A stretch of 64,000 nucleotides of DNA from Acinetobacter rudis. Lineage in GTDB: Bacteria; Pseudomonadota; Gammaproteobacteria; Pseudomonadales; Moraxellaceae. Position numbers and translations under genes: made by a program. The first letter of the stretch is position 1, and each line of letters begins with the position of its first letter. Under the pieces are notes generated by a model that saw only the letters and a list, made by a program, of their open reading frames with translations, was not told the DNA's origin and did no database searches. This document shows positions 7,294 to 16,509 of this stretch, in pieces. The stretch is taken from NCBI RefSeq assembly GCF_000829675.1, contig NZ_BBRX01000020.1:1-64000 (forward strand), given 5' to 3'.

Positions 7294-8832
7294 ATGCAGG
7301 CTTTAATTATTGGCGAACAACCGCTTTGTATCGAAGATGTTCTTGCCGTTGCCACGCAGCAACGTCAGGTACAACTGAGCAGTACACCCGCATGGCGTGA
7401 ACTGATTCAACGTGGTGCTGATTTCTTAGACCAGTTATTAAAAGAAGATGGTGTTATCTATGGGGTAACCACGGGTTATGGTGACTCATGTTTGGTTGCT
7501 GTCCCTGCACATCAAGTTGATGAGTTACCACTACAATTATCTCGTTTTCATGGCTGCGGCATGGGAGAAAATTTTGACCTTGTGACGGCTCGAGCCATTG
7601 TGGTTACACGCTTGTGTTCTTTGGCACGAGGATATTCAGGTGTGTCGATGGCATTACTTGAGCGTTTAGTTTGGATGCTCAATGAAAATATTATTCCTGT
7701 GATTCCTGCGGAAGGTTCAGTGGGGGCCAGTGGTGATTTGACACCATTGTCTTATATTGCCGGGGCTTTGGTCGGTGAGCGTGATGTCTATGTCGATGGA
7801 CAAGTCAAAGCGATGGCAGACGTGTATCAAGCCAAGCAGATGCAGCCTTTACGTTTACGCCCTAAAGAAGGCTTAGCTTTGATGAACGGTACGGCAGTGA
7901 TGACCGCCATAGCGTGCTTGAATTATAAACGAGCTGAACAAATCAGTCTGGCCAGTACTTATATTACCGCCTTGAATGTACTATCGCTTGAAGGTAACCC
8001 GAGTCATTTTGATGAAGTACTATTTGCGCAGAAACCTCACCCAGGACAACAAGGCATTGCAACCGAACTGCGCTATTTACTTGATCGTCCAATGCAAACT
8101 GAACAGCAAAGTCCACGCCTACAAGACCGTTATTCTTTACGCTGTGCGCCGCATGTCATTGGGGTATTTGCCGATTCACAAGTTTGGTTACGTCAGTTTA
8201 TTGAAAATGAGCTGAATTCAAGTAATGACAATCCCCTGATTGATCCTGTAAATCTGCGTGTATTGCATGGTGGACACTTTTATGGTGGGCATATTGCACA
8301 GGCAATGGATAGTCTGAAAATCATGATAGCCAATATTGCTGATCTGATGGATCGTCAATTGGCACAGTTGGTTGATCATAAGATGAATCATGGTTTACCA
8401 CGCAATTTAACGGGAGCTAGTCGTGAGCGTTTGCCTCTCAATCATGGTTTTAAAGCTGTACAAATTGCAGTATCGGCGTGGACTGCTGAAGCATTGAAAC
8501 AGACCCTATCTGCTTCAATTTTCTCTAGATCAACTGAATGTCATAACCAAGATAAAGTCAGTATGGGCACCATTGCAGCACGTGATGCCACACGAGTGTT
8601 GCAACTTACAGAACAAGTGATGGCTGCACTATGCTGTGCGAGTGTGCAAGCCATTAAACTCAAAGCAATGCAGCAGCACTTAACTCCAGCACTACAACAG
8701 TTTATGCGCTGGAATGAACAAGATTTTGAAATGTTAATTGAAGACCGTCCATTGCAAGTGACCTTGCAGGCGATAACACAACGGTTTGAAAACTTTGAAT
8801 TTGGCAGGGTATTCACCCCTAGAGAGCAATAG
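7294..8832 (+). CDS. Aromatic amino acid ammonia-lyase (HAL/PAL/TAL family)
   Basis: A 512-residue lyase with the Ala145-Ser146-Gly147 triad that forms the MIO cofactor (in GSVGASGDLTPLSY) and the catalytic Tyr56 in VIYGVTTGYG. The family releases ammonia from His, Phe or Tyr. In an APE operon it would make the cinnamate or coumarate starter acid activated by the adjacent ligase. The substrate-selectivity pair is Phe85-His86. Known tyrosine lyases have His-Leu, phenylalanine lyases Phe-Leu and histidine lyases Ser-His, so the substrate cannot be assigned. E. coli's APE operon has no such lyase; flexirubin producers do. A biosynthetic role is much more likely than histidine breakdown, as no hut genes are nearby. 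Confidence 0.85.
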   Translation: MQALIIGEQPLCIEDVLAVATQQRQVQLSSTPAWRELIQRGADFLDQLLKEDGVIYGVTTGYGDSCLVAVPAHQVDELPLQLSRFHGCGMGENFDLVTARAIVVTRLCSLARGYSGVSMALLERLVWMLNENIIPVIPAEGSVGASGDLTPLSYIAGALVGERDVYVDGQVKAMADVYQAKQMQPLRLRPKEGLALMNGTAVMTAIACLNYKRAEQISLASTYITALNVLSLEGNPSHFDEVLFAQKPHPGQQGIATELRYLLDRPMQTEQQSPRLQDRYSLRCAPHVIGVFADSQVWLRQFIENELNSSNDNPLIDPVNLRVLHGGHFYGGHIAQAMDSLKIMIANIADLMDRQLAQLVDHKMNHGLPRNLTGASRERLPLNHGFKAVQIAVSAWTAEALKQTLSASIFSRSTECHNQDKVSMGTIAARDATRVLQLTEQVMAALCCASVQAIKLKAMQQHLTPALQQFMRWNEQDFEMLIEDRPLQVTLQAITQRFENFEFGRVFTPREQ

Positions 8833-8844
8833 GAGAGTCGGCGG

Positions 8845-9270
8845 ATGTATGCAGATGTAATTATTGATGTGCCATTTCATGATGTAGACAGTATGTTTGT
8901 GGTATGGCATGGGCATTATTTAAAATATTTTGAAATTGCGCGTTGTAAGTTATTGGAGCAGTTTGAGTATAACTACAATGAAATGCGCGAGTCGGGTTAT
9001 GCTTGGCCAATTATTGAAAGCTATGTGCGCTATGCACATGGCATTGTTTTTGATCAGCAAATCCGTGTAAGAGCCACCCTTAAAGAGTGGGAAAATAGAT
9101 TAAAAATTGAGTATCAGGTTTTTGATGTGAAAAGTGGCAAACGACTGACCAAAGGTTTTAGTTGTCAGGTTGCCGTATGTATTGAGACACGAGAAATGTG
9201 TTTTCAGTCACCGCAGGTTTTTCTAGAGCGTTTATATGCATGGCCTGCTTTTCAAACAAAACAAAAGTGA
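8845..9270 (+). CDS. apeK: 4-hydroxybenzoyl-CoA thioesterase-like protein
   Basis: A single hotdog thioesterase of 141 residues. FHDVDSMFVVWHGHYLKYFE near the N-terminus is the typical 4HBT/YbgC active-site region, with the catalytic Asp near residue 13. ApeK of other APE operons is this type of protein and is thought to release the finished acyl chain or to proofread ACPs. It starts 12 bases after the lyase, with GGAG at 8832-8835 as ribosome binding site, and is followed within six bases by the LolA-like gene. Confidence 0.82.
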   Translation: MYADVIIDVPFHDVDSMFVVWHGHYLKYFEIARCKLLEQFEYNYNEMRESGYAWPIIESYVRYAHGIVFDQQIRVRATLKEWENRLKIEYQVFDVKSGKRLTKGFSCQVAVCIETREMCFQSPQVFLERLYAWPAFQTKQK

Positions 9271-9276
9271 AAATAG

Positions 9277-9963
9277 ATGAATATAATGACATTACTTCAA
9301 CCAGTATCAGGTCGATTTTATCGTTTACGGTTGCAAGGTATTTGGACTGTTTTGGTGAGTATATTGTTTTGGGTGATGTTGAGTTGTAGTCCAACAGCTC
9401 AAGCCAATAACTCACAAGTCACTCAAATTTTTAATCAATTGGCTGTGACGCCATTGGTTCGTGCCAAGTTTGATCAGCAAAAAAAGATCGCTTCAGTCAA
9501 TAAAGTTTTTAACTCAACGGGTAACATCGTCTTTTCCAAGTCCCAAGGGGTATTGTGGCAAATTCGCAATCCCGTACAGGCAGATCTGGTGGTGACAGCC
9601 ACGAAGTTGATTCAAAAGACTCAGCGTACACAAAGCGAAGTGAATGTGGCGCAGTCACCGTATGGCTCTGTTTCGACCATGTTTTTACAGTTGATGGCGG
9701 GTGATCAAGCTGCATTAAATCAACATTTTAATATTGTTTCTGCGCAATATACTCAAGCACAGTGGAACATTGTGCTGACGCCAAAAAGTAATCTGTTTAA
9801 GAAGCTCTTTGTGCGTGTTGAGGCACAAGGTCAACGCTATGTAGAGCGGATCATCATCACTGAACAAGCTAACAATATGACCACGATTCGTTTTAGCCAA
9901 CATAGTTCTCAACCACAAACATTATCGGCAAGTGAAAATGCGCTTTTCCAATTGGCCAAATAA
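9277..9963 (+). CDS. apeL: LolA-like outer membrane lipoprotein carrier
   Basis: 228 residues with an N-terminal signal region (hydrophobic segment about residues 18-38, ending near PTAQAN), then a LolA-type beta-barrel half carrying hydrophobic ligands. In APE operons this periplasmic protein is thought to carry the polyene lipid to the outer membrane, paired with the MMPL exporter that follows. The MMPL start lies about 26-32 bases inside this gene, which again suggests coupled translation. Confidence 0.8.
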   Translation: MNIMTLLQPVSGRFYRLRLQGIWTVLVSILFWVMLSCSPTAQANNSQVTQIFNQLAVTPLVRAKFDQQKKIASVNKVFNSTGNIVFSKSQGVLWQIRNPVQADLVVTATKLIQKTQRTQSEVNVAQSPYGSVSTMFLQLMAGDQAALNQHFNIVSAQYTQAQWNIVLTPKSNLFKKLFVRVEAQGQRYVERIIITEQANNMTTIRFSQHSSQPQTLSASENALFQLAK

Positions 9964-12259
9964 GCTTACTGCGCTATGGCTAGCAGTCTTATCTTTGGTT
10001 GGCATCGTATTGCTGAGTATGTGGTTCAGTAAATCGATTCATATACAGACCAATATTTTTGCCTTGCTGCCAGAATTGAGCCAAGACCAACAGCTAGAGC
10101 AGACACAACATTATGTGAGTGAGCAACTCAACAATAAAGTATTTGTTTTGCTTGATGCCAAAGATGAAACACAGCTCAATCAGGCAACAGTCCAATTTAA
10201 ACAGCAAGTGCAAAAAAGCCAGCTCTGGCAGCCTTTACAGGCGCAAGTTGATACAGCTGCGATAGGCAAGGTGTTGTTTGAACACCGAGCAGGGTTATTG
10301 CGTGCTGATGATGTACAGGCTTTAACAAACCAAGACTATGCAGCATTAACTGAGCAGGGCTTATTACAAATTATGAGTCCTGGTTTACCAATTACAGCAG
10401 ATTTCTTACGCCAAGACCCACTGTTGTTATTTCCTCGTTATGTGCTGAATTTATCACAGCAACAGCATAGTGCGGTTGAAATGCAGGAGGGGTTTGCCAC
10501 GGTTCATGATGAGCGTGGTTGGTCACGGCTATTTGTTCTTGAGCTAAAACAAAGTCCCTACAATATCGACTATCAAGAACAAAGCAGTGATTGGATGCAA
10601 ACCGTTGAGCAGAAGCTGGCTGCTTTGGATGTGAAGTTGCATTGGACTGGAACTTTAAGGTTTGCAAGCTATGGTACGCACTCTGCGCAACAGGAAATTT
10701 CCACGATTGGTTTAGGATCAAGCCTTGGAATACTGCTCTTAGTGTGGTTTGGTTTTCGTTCATTGCGTCCAATGCTGACGGAGTTTATCGCCGTTACGAC
10801 AGGTTCTTTAGTGGCCTTTACCGTTACGCATTTGGTCTTTGGCGAAATTCATTTGGTCACATTGGTTTTTGGTGCCAGTTTGATTGGTGTATGTGTCGAT
10901 TTCTCCTATTACTTTATGGCTATTCAATCGCAGCATCGGGGACATAATGGTTTTCTGATTTTAAAACCGTTATTACCTAGTTTATTTATGGGATTGCTTA
11001 CGACCTTAGTGGCCTACGTGTTTTTAAGTATTAGTCCATTTCCTGGTTTTAAACAAATTGCGGTTTTTTCAATGGTCGGATTGGTTTCGGCTTGGATCAC
11101 CAGTATTTTATTACTACCCCGATTGCCTGCTTTAAATGCTGCACTAGCGATTAGAACACTACGTTTTATTGGTCATGCACGTGAGTATTTTCAAACGCAT
11201 AAATCTTTAAGATGGGGCAGTATTGCCACAATTTTAGTCTTAGGGGTGACCAGTTTATTTTGGTTAAAACCCAATGATCAGATCCAGAATTTACAGAGTA
11301 TGGATCAACAGTTAAAACAAGAAGACCAATATATTCGTGAACGTTTTTCACAGCAGCAAAGTAGTGACTATTTTGTAGTGCGGGGGGAGACAACAGCTGA
11401 ACTTGAGCAGCATGAACAGCAGTTGATTGCGCAGTTAAATCAGCTTAAAACGCAAGCGAAGCTACAAGGTTTTCAGGCATTGGGGCAGTGGATTCCAAGT
11501 GCTGTGGAACAACGCCAACATATTTCGTTGTTACAGAATATTCCTAAAGATGTGCTACGCGAGTATGCAGCCAGTATGCAATTGGATGCTCATGACGTTT
11601 TGGCTTGGCAAGCACAATTGGCAACTCAACCGATCTTAACTTTAGATCAAATGAAACAACATCCTCTGGCTTTTTTACAACGTACACCCACCGAACGTTT
11701 AGTGATGTTGCAGGGCATTGAACAGCTTGATGCGCTAAAAGCGTTAAACAGTCCGAATGTCCAATTACTACAACCTGTGCAAAGTCTTTCAGATTTATTT
11801 AAACAACATCGTATACAGGCACAGTGGTTACTTGTCGCCGCGATGATCACTTTGGCCTTAGGACTCGGCTGGGTATATGGCCGTGCTGCGATTTTACCTT
11901 TGGTTCTCCCTGTGACGTTGGCCTTGATCAGTACTTTTGCTGTGCAGGCTTGGTTAGGGGTAGAAATCAATTTGTTTAGTCTTATGGGCACTTTTTTAAT
12001 CATTGGCATTGGGGTGGATTATGCAATTTTCTATCGACATGGACATGATCATGCTCAAGTCGTAGGAATGGCGTTATTTTTATGCATGATGTCGACCTTC
12101 TTTGGTTTTGGTTTATTGGCTTTTAGTCAGACCTATGCGATTCATTGTTTTGGTTTAACGGTTTTACTTGGGGTGGTTTTCGCTTTTATATACGCAACAT
12201 TATTTACATCATCTGATGCAAAACATGTTGTGATGAAGAAGATTCAGTCAGAGCACTGA
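9938..12259 (+). CDS. apeM: MMPL/RND-family exporter of the APE pathway
   Basis: A large membrane protein of about 773 residues in the MMPL layout: one N-terminal helix, a periplasmic domain, five helices (about residues 255-400), a second periplasmic domain, and five more helices at the C-terminus. Hydrophobic segments such as VCVDFSYYFMAI and IGVDYAIFYRHG match the conserved proton-relay helices, with Asp in GVD. It probably moves the lipid-linked polyene out of the inner membrane, handing over to the LolA-like protein. An in-frame GTG at 9932 is an alternative start. Confidence 0.85.
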   Translation: MRFSNWPNKLTALWLAVLSLVGIVLLSMWFSKSIHIQTNIFALLPELSQDQQLEQTQHYVSEQLNNKVFVLLDAKDETQLNQATVQFKQQVQKSQLWQPLQAQVDTAAIGKVLFEHRAGLLRADDVQALTNQDYAALTEQGLLQIMSPGLPITADFLRQDPLLLFPRYVLNLSQQQHSAVEMQEGFATVHDERGWSRLFVLELKQSPYNIDYQEQSSDWMQTVEQKLAALDVKLHWTGTLRFASYGTHSAQQEISTIGLGSSLGILLLVWFGFRSLRPMLTEFIAVTTGSLVAFTVTHLVFGEIHLVTLVFGASLIGVCVDFSYYFMAIQSQHRGHNGFLILKPLLPSLFMGLLTTLVAYVFLSISPFPGFKQIAVFSMVGLVSAWITSILLLPRLPALNAALAIRTLRFIGHAREYFQTHKSLRWGSIATILVLGVTSLFWLKPNDQIQNLQSMDQQLKQEDQYIRERFSQQQSSDYFVVRGETTAELEQHEQQLIAQLNQLKTQAKLQGFQALGQWIPSAVEQRQHISLLQNIPKDVLREYAASMQLDAHDVLAWQAQLATQPILTLDQMKQHPLAFLQRTPTERLVMLQGIEQLDALKALNSPNVQLLQPVQSLSDLFKQHRIQAQWLLVAAMITLALGLGWVYGRAAILPLVLPVTLALISTFAVQAWLGVEINLFSLMGTFLIIGIGVDYAIFYRHGHDHAQVVGMALFLCMMSTFFGFGLLAFSQTYAIHCFGLTVLLGVVFAFIYATLFTSSDAKHVVMKKIQSEH

Positions 12260-12279
12260 ACTTGAGGTAATGATTAAAA

Positions 12280-13617
12280 ATGCAAAATACAGATGTTGTG
12301 ATTATTGGTGCAGGTCCTTCTGGTAGCTCTGCTGCGGCATTGTTACGTCAGAAGGGTTACCAAGTGACGGTGCTTGAGAGACAGTATTTTCCGCGCTTTT
12401 CGATTGGTGAATCTTTACTGCCACAGTCTATGGTTTTTCTTGAAGAGGCGGGGCTATTAGAGTGTGTGCGTGAGCATGTAGAACAATATGCTTTTCAATT
12501 TAAAGATGGTGCTGCATTTTTACGAGGCCAGCAGCGGAGTTTTTACGACTTTACCCAGAAAAGTGCTGAAGGGCCTGGGACGACATGGCAGGTGCGCCGT
12601 GCTCAGTTTGACCATTTGTTGGCACAACAGGCAGAGCACTATGGCACTGAGATTCGTTATGGGCATACAGTTACAGCAGTTGATGTCACGCTTAAACAAC
12701 CTATTTTGACTGTGCAGGATGAACAACAAAATAGCTATCAGATTCAGGCTAAATTTTTACTTGATGCAAGTGGTTTTGGTCGTGTTTTACCTAAGTTATT
12801 AGACTTAGAGCGCCCGTCAGATTTCCCTGTACGCCGTGCTATTTTTAGTCATGTTGAAGATGGGATAACTCACCATCAAGCCAGTCATCCTGAATTTGAT
12901 CGCAATAAAATTTTAATTACTGTACATGAAAAAGATCATCGTGCATGGTATTGGTTGATCCCTTTTGCAGATGGTCGCGCCTCTTTTGGCGTTGTTGCTG
13001 AACAAGATTTTTTTGATCAATATGCGCTAAAAGACCCTGATGGTCAGTCTAAAGACACTTATGAAGCAGATCAGTTAGCAGCCTTATTTCAACGGATTTT
13101 AGCCGATGATCCAAGTTTGTCAGCCTTGATGGCCAATGCCAAGTTTGATACACCAATGCGTACTTTGGTCGGTTATTCCGCTGATGTTAAACATTTGGCC
13201 CAAGACAATTATGCATTACTGGGCAATGCGGGTGAGTTTCTCGATCCAGTTTTTTCCTCTGGTGTGACCATTGCCTTGAAGTCATCTAGTCTTGCAGTAC
13301 CTTTGGTTGACCAAGTATTACAAGGTCATGCTGTAGATTGGCAGCAGCAATATGAAATACCACTGCGTAAGGGCATTGAAGTGTTTAGAGCTTATGTTGA
13401 GGCTTGGTATTCGGGTGAGTTCCAAGATGTGGTATTTTCGAGTCAACAAAACGCTCAGATTCGACGCATGATCGCCTCGCTATTGGCAGGTTATGCATGG
13501 GATGAAACCAACCCCATGCATAAAAATGCGAAAAAACGATTAGCGACTTTGGCTGAGCTTTGTCGTGAAGGGGTAAATCAGGGACCAAGTATCGAGATGG
13601 TGTATGAAGGGACTTAA
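12280..13617 (+). CDS. FAD-dependent oxidoreductase of the tryptophan-halogenase type
   Basis: 445 residues. The N-terminus has a dinucleotide fold with GAGPSG (residues 11-16), followed by RFSIGESLLPQS, which is typical of halogenase-like flavoproteins. The WxWxIP motif is present as W223-Y-W225-L-I-P228; true flavin halogenases carry it and most monooxygenases lack it. It lies between the exporter and lipoprotein genes, a position where E. coli APE has no such gene. In Xanthomonas a related enzyme brominates the aryl polyene xanthomonadin. It could halogenate or hydroxylate the aryl ring here. A reductase partner is not visible in the window. Confidence 0.72.
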   Translation: MQNTDVVIIGAGPSGSSAAALLRQKGYQVTVLERQYFPRFSIGESLLPQSMVFLEEAGLLECVREHVEQYAFQFKDGAAFLRGQQRSFYDFTQKSAEGPGTTWQVRRAQFDHLLAQQAEHYGTEIRYGHTVTAVDVTLKQPILTVQDEQQNSYQIQAKFLLDASGFGRVLPKLLDLERPSDFPVRRAIFSHVEDGITHHQASHPEFDRNKILITVHEKDHRAWYWLIPFADGRASFGVVAEQDFFDQYALKDPDGQSKDTYEADQLAALFQRILADDPSLSALMANAKFDTPMRTLVGYSADVKHLAQDNYALLGNAGEFLDPVFSSGVTIALKSSSLAVPLVDQVLQGHAVDWQQQYEIPLRKGIEVFRAYVEAWYSGEFQDVVFSSQQNAQIRRMIASLLAGYAWDETNPMHKNAKKRLATLAELCREGVNQGPSIEMVYEGT

Positions 13618-14143
13618 TGGTGTTACTTTACTGCTGATCAGTGTATTTGCGCTGAGTGGCTGTCAAAGCTTATTACCGAAGGCGCAAGGTTTAGCCACGA
13701 CAGCGTGGCAAGCTCGGGAGTATCAACGACAAGATCAGGTTGAGGTGCAGTGGAAAACACAAAGTTTTAGTTTTTTACTGTATCAAGAACAAATCGGTGA
13801 GCAACTGCAAATGTTGGCCTTAAGTCTAACTGGACAGCCGTTGTTTAAGCTGTACTTTGATGGAAAACAGGTCAAAGTTGAACAACGTATTGAACAAATG
13901 CGATTACTACCTTTTGATTTTTTGGTTCGTGATATTTTGTTTGCTACAGATCCACAATTTGCTCAGTTACCACATGAGCAGGTACAGGTACTTATGACTG
14001 AAACGGGACAAGACGTTTATATACAGCAAAAACCTGTATTGAAAATCAGTCAAGAGACGGATCATATTCGTTTAGATAATGTTCAAGTTCCTTATCACAT
14101 GACGATCAGTGCACTGGAAAATACATTGGAAGCAGCAGAGTAA
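13604..14143 (+). CDS. apeN: DUF3261-type outer membrane lipoprotein of the APE operon
   Basis: A lipoprotein of 179 residues: the signal peptide ends in the lipobox LSGC (Cys near residue 20), and the mature part is about 160 residues, beta-rich and rich in Gln. It matches the DUF3261 lipoprotein at this place in other APE operons and would act in the periplasm as a LolB-like acceptor of the polyene lipid. It overlaps the FAD enzyme gene by 14 bp and precedes the ketosynthase by six. Confidence 0.78.
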   Translation: MKGLNGVTLLLISVFALSGCQSLLPKAQGLATTAWQAREYQRQDQVEVQWKTQSFSFLLYQEQIGEQLQMLALSLTGQPLFKLYFDGKQVKVEQRIEQMRLLPFDFLVRDILFATDPQFAQLPHEQVQVLMTETGQDVYIQQKPVLKISQETDHIRLDNVQVPYHMTISALENTLEAAE

Positions 14144-14149
14144 AATATC

Positions 14150-15352
14150 ATGATCAAAAATATCTGTGCGCCGGCAGTAGGCATACAGTTTCATGCTGGC
14201 TTATCAGCAGTTGGGGAAACGCCACAGCAGCTGCAACAGCATTTGAGTTCATCGGCAAGTTGCTTGAGTTCGGTGACCGGTTATATTTCAGGTCAACAGC
14301 ATTGGGTTGGTGCTTATACTCAAGCGCTATGTACACATGTACCCGCAGATTTACACGATTATGATTCACGTAATTTACGCTTCGCCTTAACAGCATTACA
14401 GCAAATAGAGCAACCACTACGGACTTATGTGGCACAGTTTGATTCACGACGTTTAGCCGTGATTATTGGTACTTCAACTTCAGGTATTGCTGATAATGAG
14501 CCGTTGATCCAACAGCACTTTGAACAGCAGTCAGCTCAAGTTTCACATCAAAAACAGGAAATGGGCTGTTTGGCCAAAGCTTTAAAACAGTACTTGGGTT
14601 GGCAAGGTATAGCTTATAGTGTCTCTACAGCATGTGCTTCGAGTGCTAAGGCGATGGCAGCAGGGCAACGCTTACTCAATGCAGGTCTTGCAGATGCGGT
14701 GTTGGTTGGTGGTGTCGATAGTTTATGTCGCCTTACCTTGAATGGTTTTTCAAGTTTAGAGAGTTTGTCTGCTGCTATTTGTCAGCCCTGCGGTATCGCT
14801 CGTGATGGTATTAATATTGGCGAAGCCGCAGGTCTATTTCTACTTAGTAAAGAATCTGCAGCGGTGATGCTATTGGCTGCGGGTGAATCAATGGATGCTT
14901 GGCATATTTCAGCACCACATCCTGAAGGCGTGGGGGCTGCTCAAGCGATGCAAGCTGCATTGGACATGGCGGGTTTATCAGCGGATCAAATAGGTTATCT
15001 GAACTTACATGGCACGGCGACACGTCAAAATGATGCAATGGAAGCTAAAGCGGTAGCTCATGTTTTCCAAGACTATCCTGTTCCGCTGAGTTCGACTAAA
15101 CATCAAACTGGGCATTGTCTTGGGGCAGCAGGCGCCATTGAGGCACACATCTGTGTGCAGCTATTAAAAGATCAAACTTGGTTGCCAATGCATATGGATA
15201 CACAGATTGATCCAGAACTTGCGGGGCTCAATTATGTACGACACGCACAGCTTGAACAAACAGTGACTTATGCAATGAGCAATTCTTTTGCCTTTGGTGG
15301 TAGTAATATTAGTTTAATTTTTGGAACTCAAGTGCCATGTTCAATGCCATAG
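14150..15352 (+). CDS. apeO: Beta-ketoacyl synthase, elongating (partner of ApeC)
   Basis: A full-length ketosynthase of 400 residues with the complete Cys-His-His triad: Cys in STACASSAKA (about residue 163), His in NLHGTATRQND (about 286) and His in KHQTGHCLGAAGAIEA (about 324). In E. coli ApeO pairs with the chain-length factor ApeC to condense malonyl units onto the aryl starter. That factor is encoded 12 kb upstream at the start of this operon. The 3' end overlaps the dehydratase gene by 16 bp. Confidence 0.87.
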   Translation: MIKNICAPAVGIQFHAGLSAVGETPQQLQQHLSSSASCLSSVTGYISGQQHWVGAYTQALCTHVPADLHDYDSRNLRFALTALQQIEQPLRTYVAQFDSRRLAVIIGTSTSGIADNEPLIQQHFEQQSAQVSHQKQEMGCLAKALKQYLGWQGIAYSVSTACASSAKAMAAGQRLLNAGLADAVLVGGVDSLCRLTLNGFSSLESLSAAICQPCGIARDGINIGEAAGLFLLSKESAAVMLLAAGESMDAWHISAPHPEGVGAAQAMQAALDMAGLSADQIGYLNLHGTATRQNDAMEAKAVAHVFQDYPVPLSSTKHQTGHCLGAAGAIEAHICVQLLKDQTWLPMHMDTQIDPELAGLNYVRHAQLEQTVTYAMSNSFAFGGSNISLIFGTQVPCSMP

Positions 15353-15768
15353 ATTTTATCCCGCATGCTGAGCCTATGGTATTTGTTGACCATATTGTTG
15401 AAGTGGGCGAGCAATATATTATTACAGAGCTCTGTATTAGACCTGAGCTGATGTTTTGTGATGAGACAGGCTTACCTTCATGGACCAGTATAGAAATCAT
15501 GGCACAAAGTATTAGTGCCTTTGCGGGTTACAAAGGGCACTTACACGGTCGAGCGCCACAAATTGGATTTTTATTGGGGACCCGTAAGTTACATTTACCT
15601 GTGTCTCATTTTGCTTTGGGCCAGCGATTACGTATTCGAGCTGAACAGAACTATTTACATGATGGCCTCGCTCAATTTGATTGTGAAATTGATTATGCTG
15701 GACAAAAAATTACAGCAACATTAAATGTATTTGAACCTACATCAGCTCAGCCAGATGTAGCGCAATAA
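15337..15768 (+). CDS. apeP: Hotdog-fold dehydratase of the APE pathway
   Basis: 143 residues, a FabZ-like hotdog protein with the N-terminal pattern PHAEPMVFVDHIVEV (a His-containing catalytic loop near residue 9) and EIMAQSISAFAGY. In E. coli ApeP forms a heterodimer with ApeI. Here the ApeI domain is fused to the AMP-ligase at 3926-5632, so ApeP would need to dock on that fusion. It overlaps apeO by 16 bp. Confidence 0.83.
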   Translation: MFNAIDFIPHAEPMVFVDHIVEVGEQYIITELCIRPELMFCDETGLPSWTSIEIMAQSISAFAGYKGHLHGRAPQIGFLLGTRKLHLPVSHFALGQRLRIRAEQNYLHDGLAQFDCEIDYAGQKITATLNVFEPTSAQPDVAQ

Positions 15769-15783
15769 CAACAAGGAATAGAT

Positions 15784-16509
15784 GTGAACAAAAGAGTTTT
15801 AGTTACGGGGTCGAGCCGAGGTATAGGTAAGGCGATTGCCTTGCAATTGGCAGCGGCAGGTTTTGATGTCACGGTGCATGCCCGTTCTCGTCAGGCGGAT
15901 GCACTAGAGGTGGTCAGTCAGATTCAGGCCATGGGCCAAGAGAGTCATGCCTTGTTATTTGATGTGACTGAGCGACAAACTGTACAGCAATGTTTAGAGC
16001 AAGATATCGAGCAATATGGGGCTTACTATGCTGTAGTGCTCAATGCTGGGCTCAGTCATGATGGAGCCTTTCCTGCTTTGACAGATCAAGATTGGGATGA
16101 AGTGATTTCAACTTCGTTGGATGGTTTTTACAATGTATTAAAACCACTGGTTATGCCAATGATTCGGCTTAAACAAGGCGGGCGGATTGTGACTTTATCT
16201 TCAGTCTCTGGAATCATGGGTAATCGGGGGCAGGTCAACTACAGTGCCGCAAAAGCAGGGCTGATTGGTGCAACCAAGGCATTAGCACTTGAATTAGCCA
16301 AACGTAAAATTACCGTGAACTGTGTTGCACCAGGTCTGATTGAAACAGAAATGGTCTCTGAAGAAGTCAAAGAACATGCATTAAAAATGATTCCTTTACA
16401 ACGCATGGGCCAAGCAGATGAAGTTGCTAAAGTTGTGCGGTTTTTGTGTAGTGACGATGCCAGTTACATCACTCGTCAAGTGATCTCAGTCAATGGAGGC
16501 TTGATCTAA
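15784..16509 (+). CDS. apeQ: 3-oxoacyl-ACP reductase (short-chain dehydrogenase)
   Basis: A FabG-like enzyme of 241 residues: NADPH loop TGSSRGIGKA (residues 8-17), catalytic Ser in SSVSG (about 139) and YSAAK (Tyr near 153, Lys near 157). It reduces the beta-keto group after each condensation. The start is a GTG at 15784, supported by AAGGAA at 15773-15778; the ATG two bases earlier runs straight into a stop. The stop overlaps the next start as TAATG. Confidence 0.87.
   Translation: MNKRVLVTGSSRGIGKAIALQLAAAGFDVTVHARSRQADALEVVSQIQAMGQESHALLFDVTERQTVQQCLEQDIEQYGAYYAVVLNAGLSHDGAFPALTDQDWDEVISTSLDGFYNVLKPLVMPMIRLKQGGRIVTLSSVSGIMGNRGQVNYSAAKAGLIGATKALALELAKRKITVNCVAPGLIETEMVSEEVKEHALKMIPLQRMGQADEVAKVVRFLCSDDASYITRQVISVNGGLI

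Noticed and set aside
7294-8832. Histidine ammonia-lyase of a hut operon
   Set aside because: No other hut gene is nearby, the gene lies inside the APE operon, and the selectivity residue is Phe rather than Ser.
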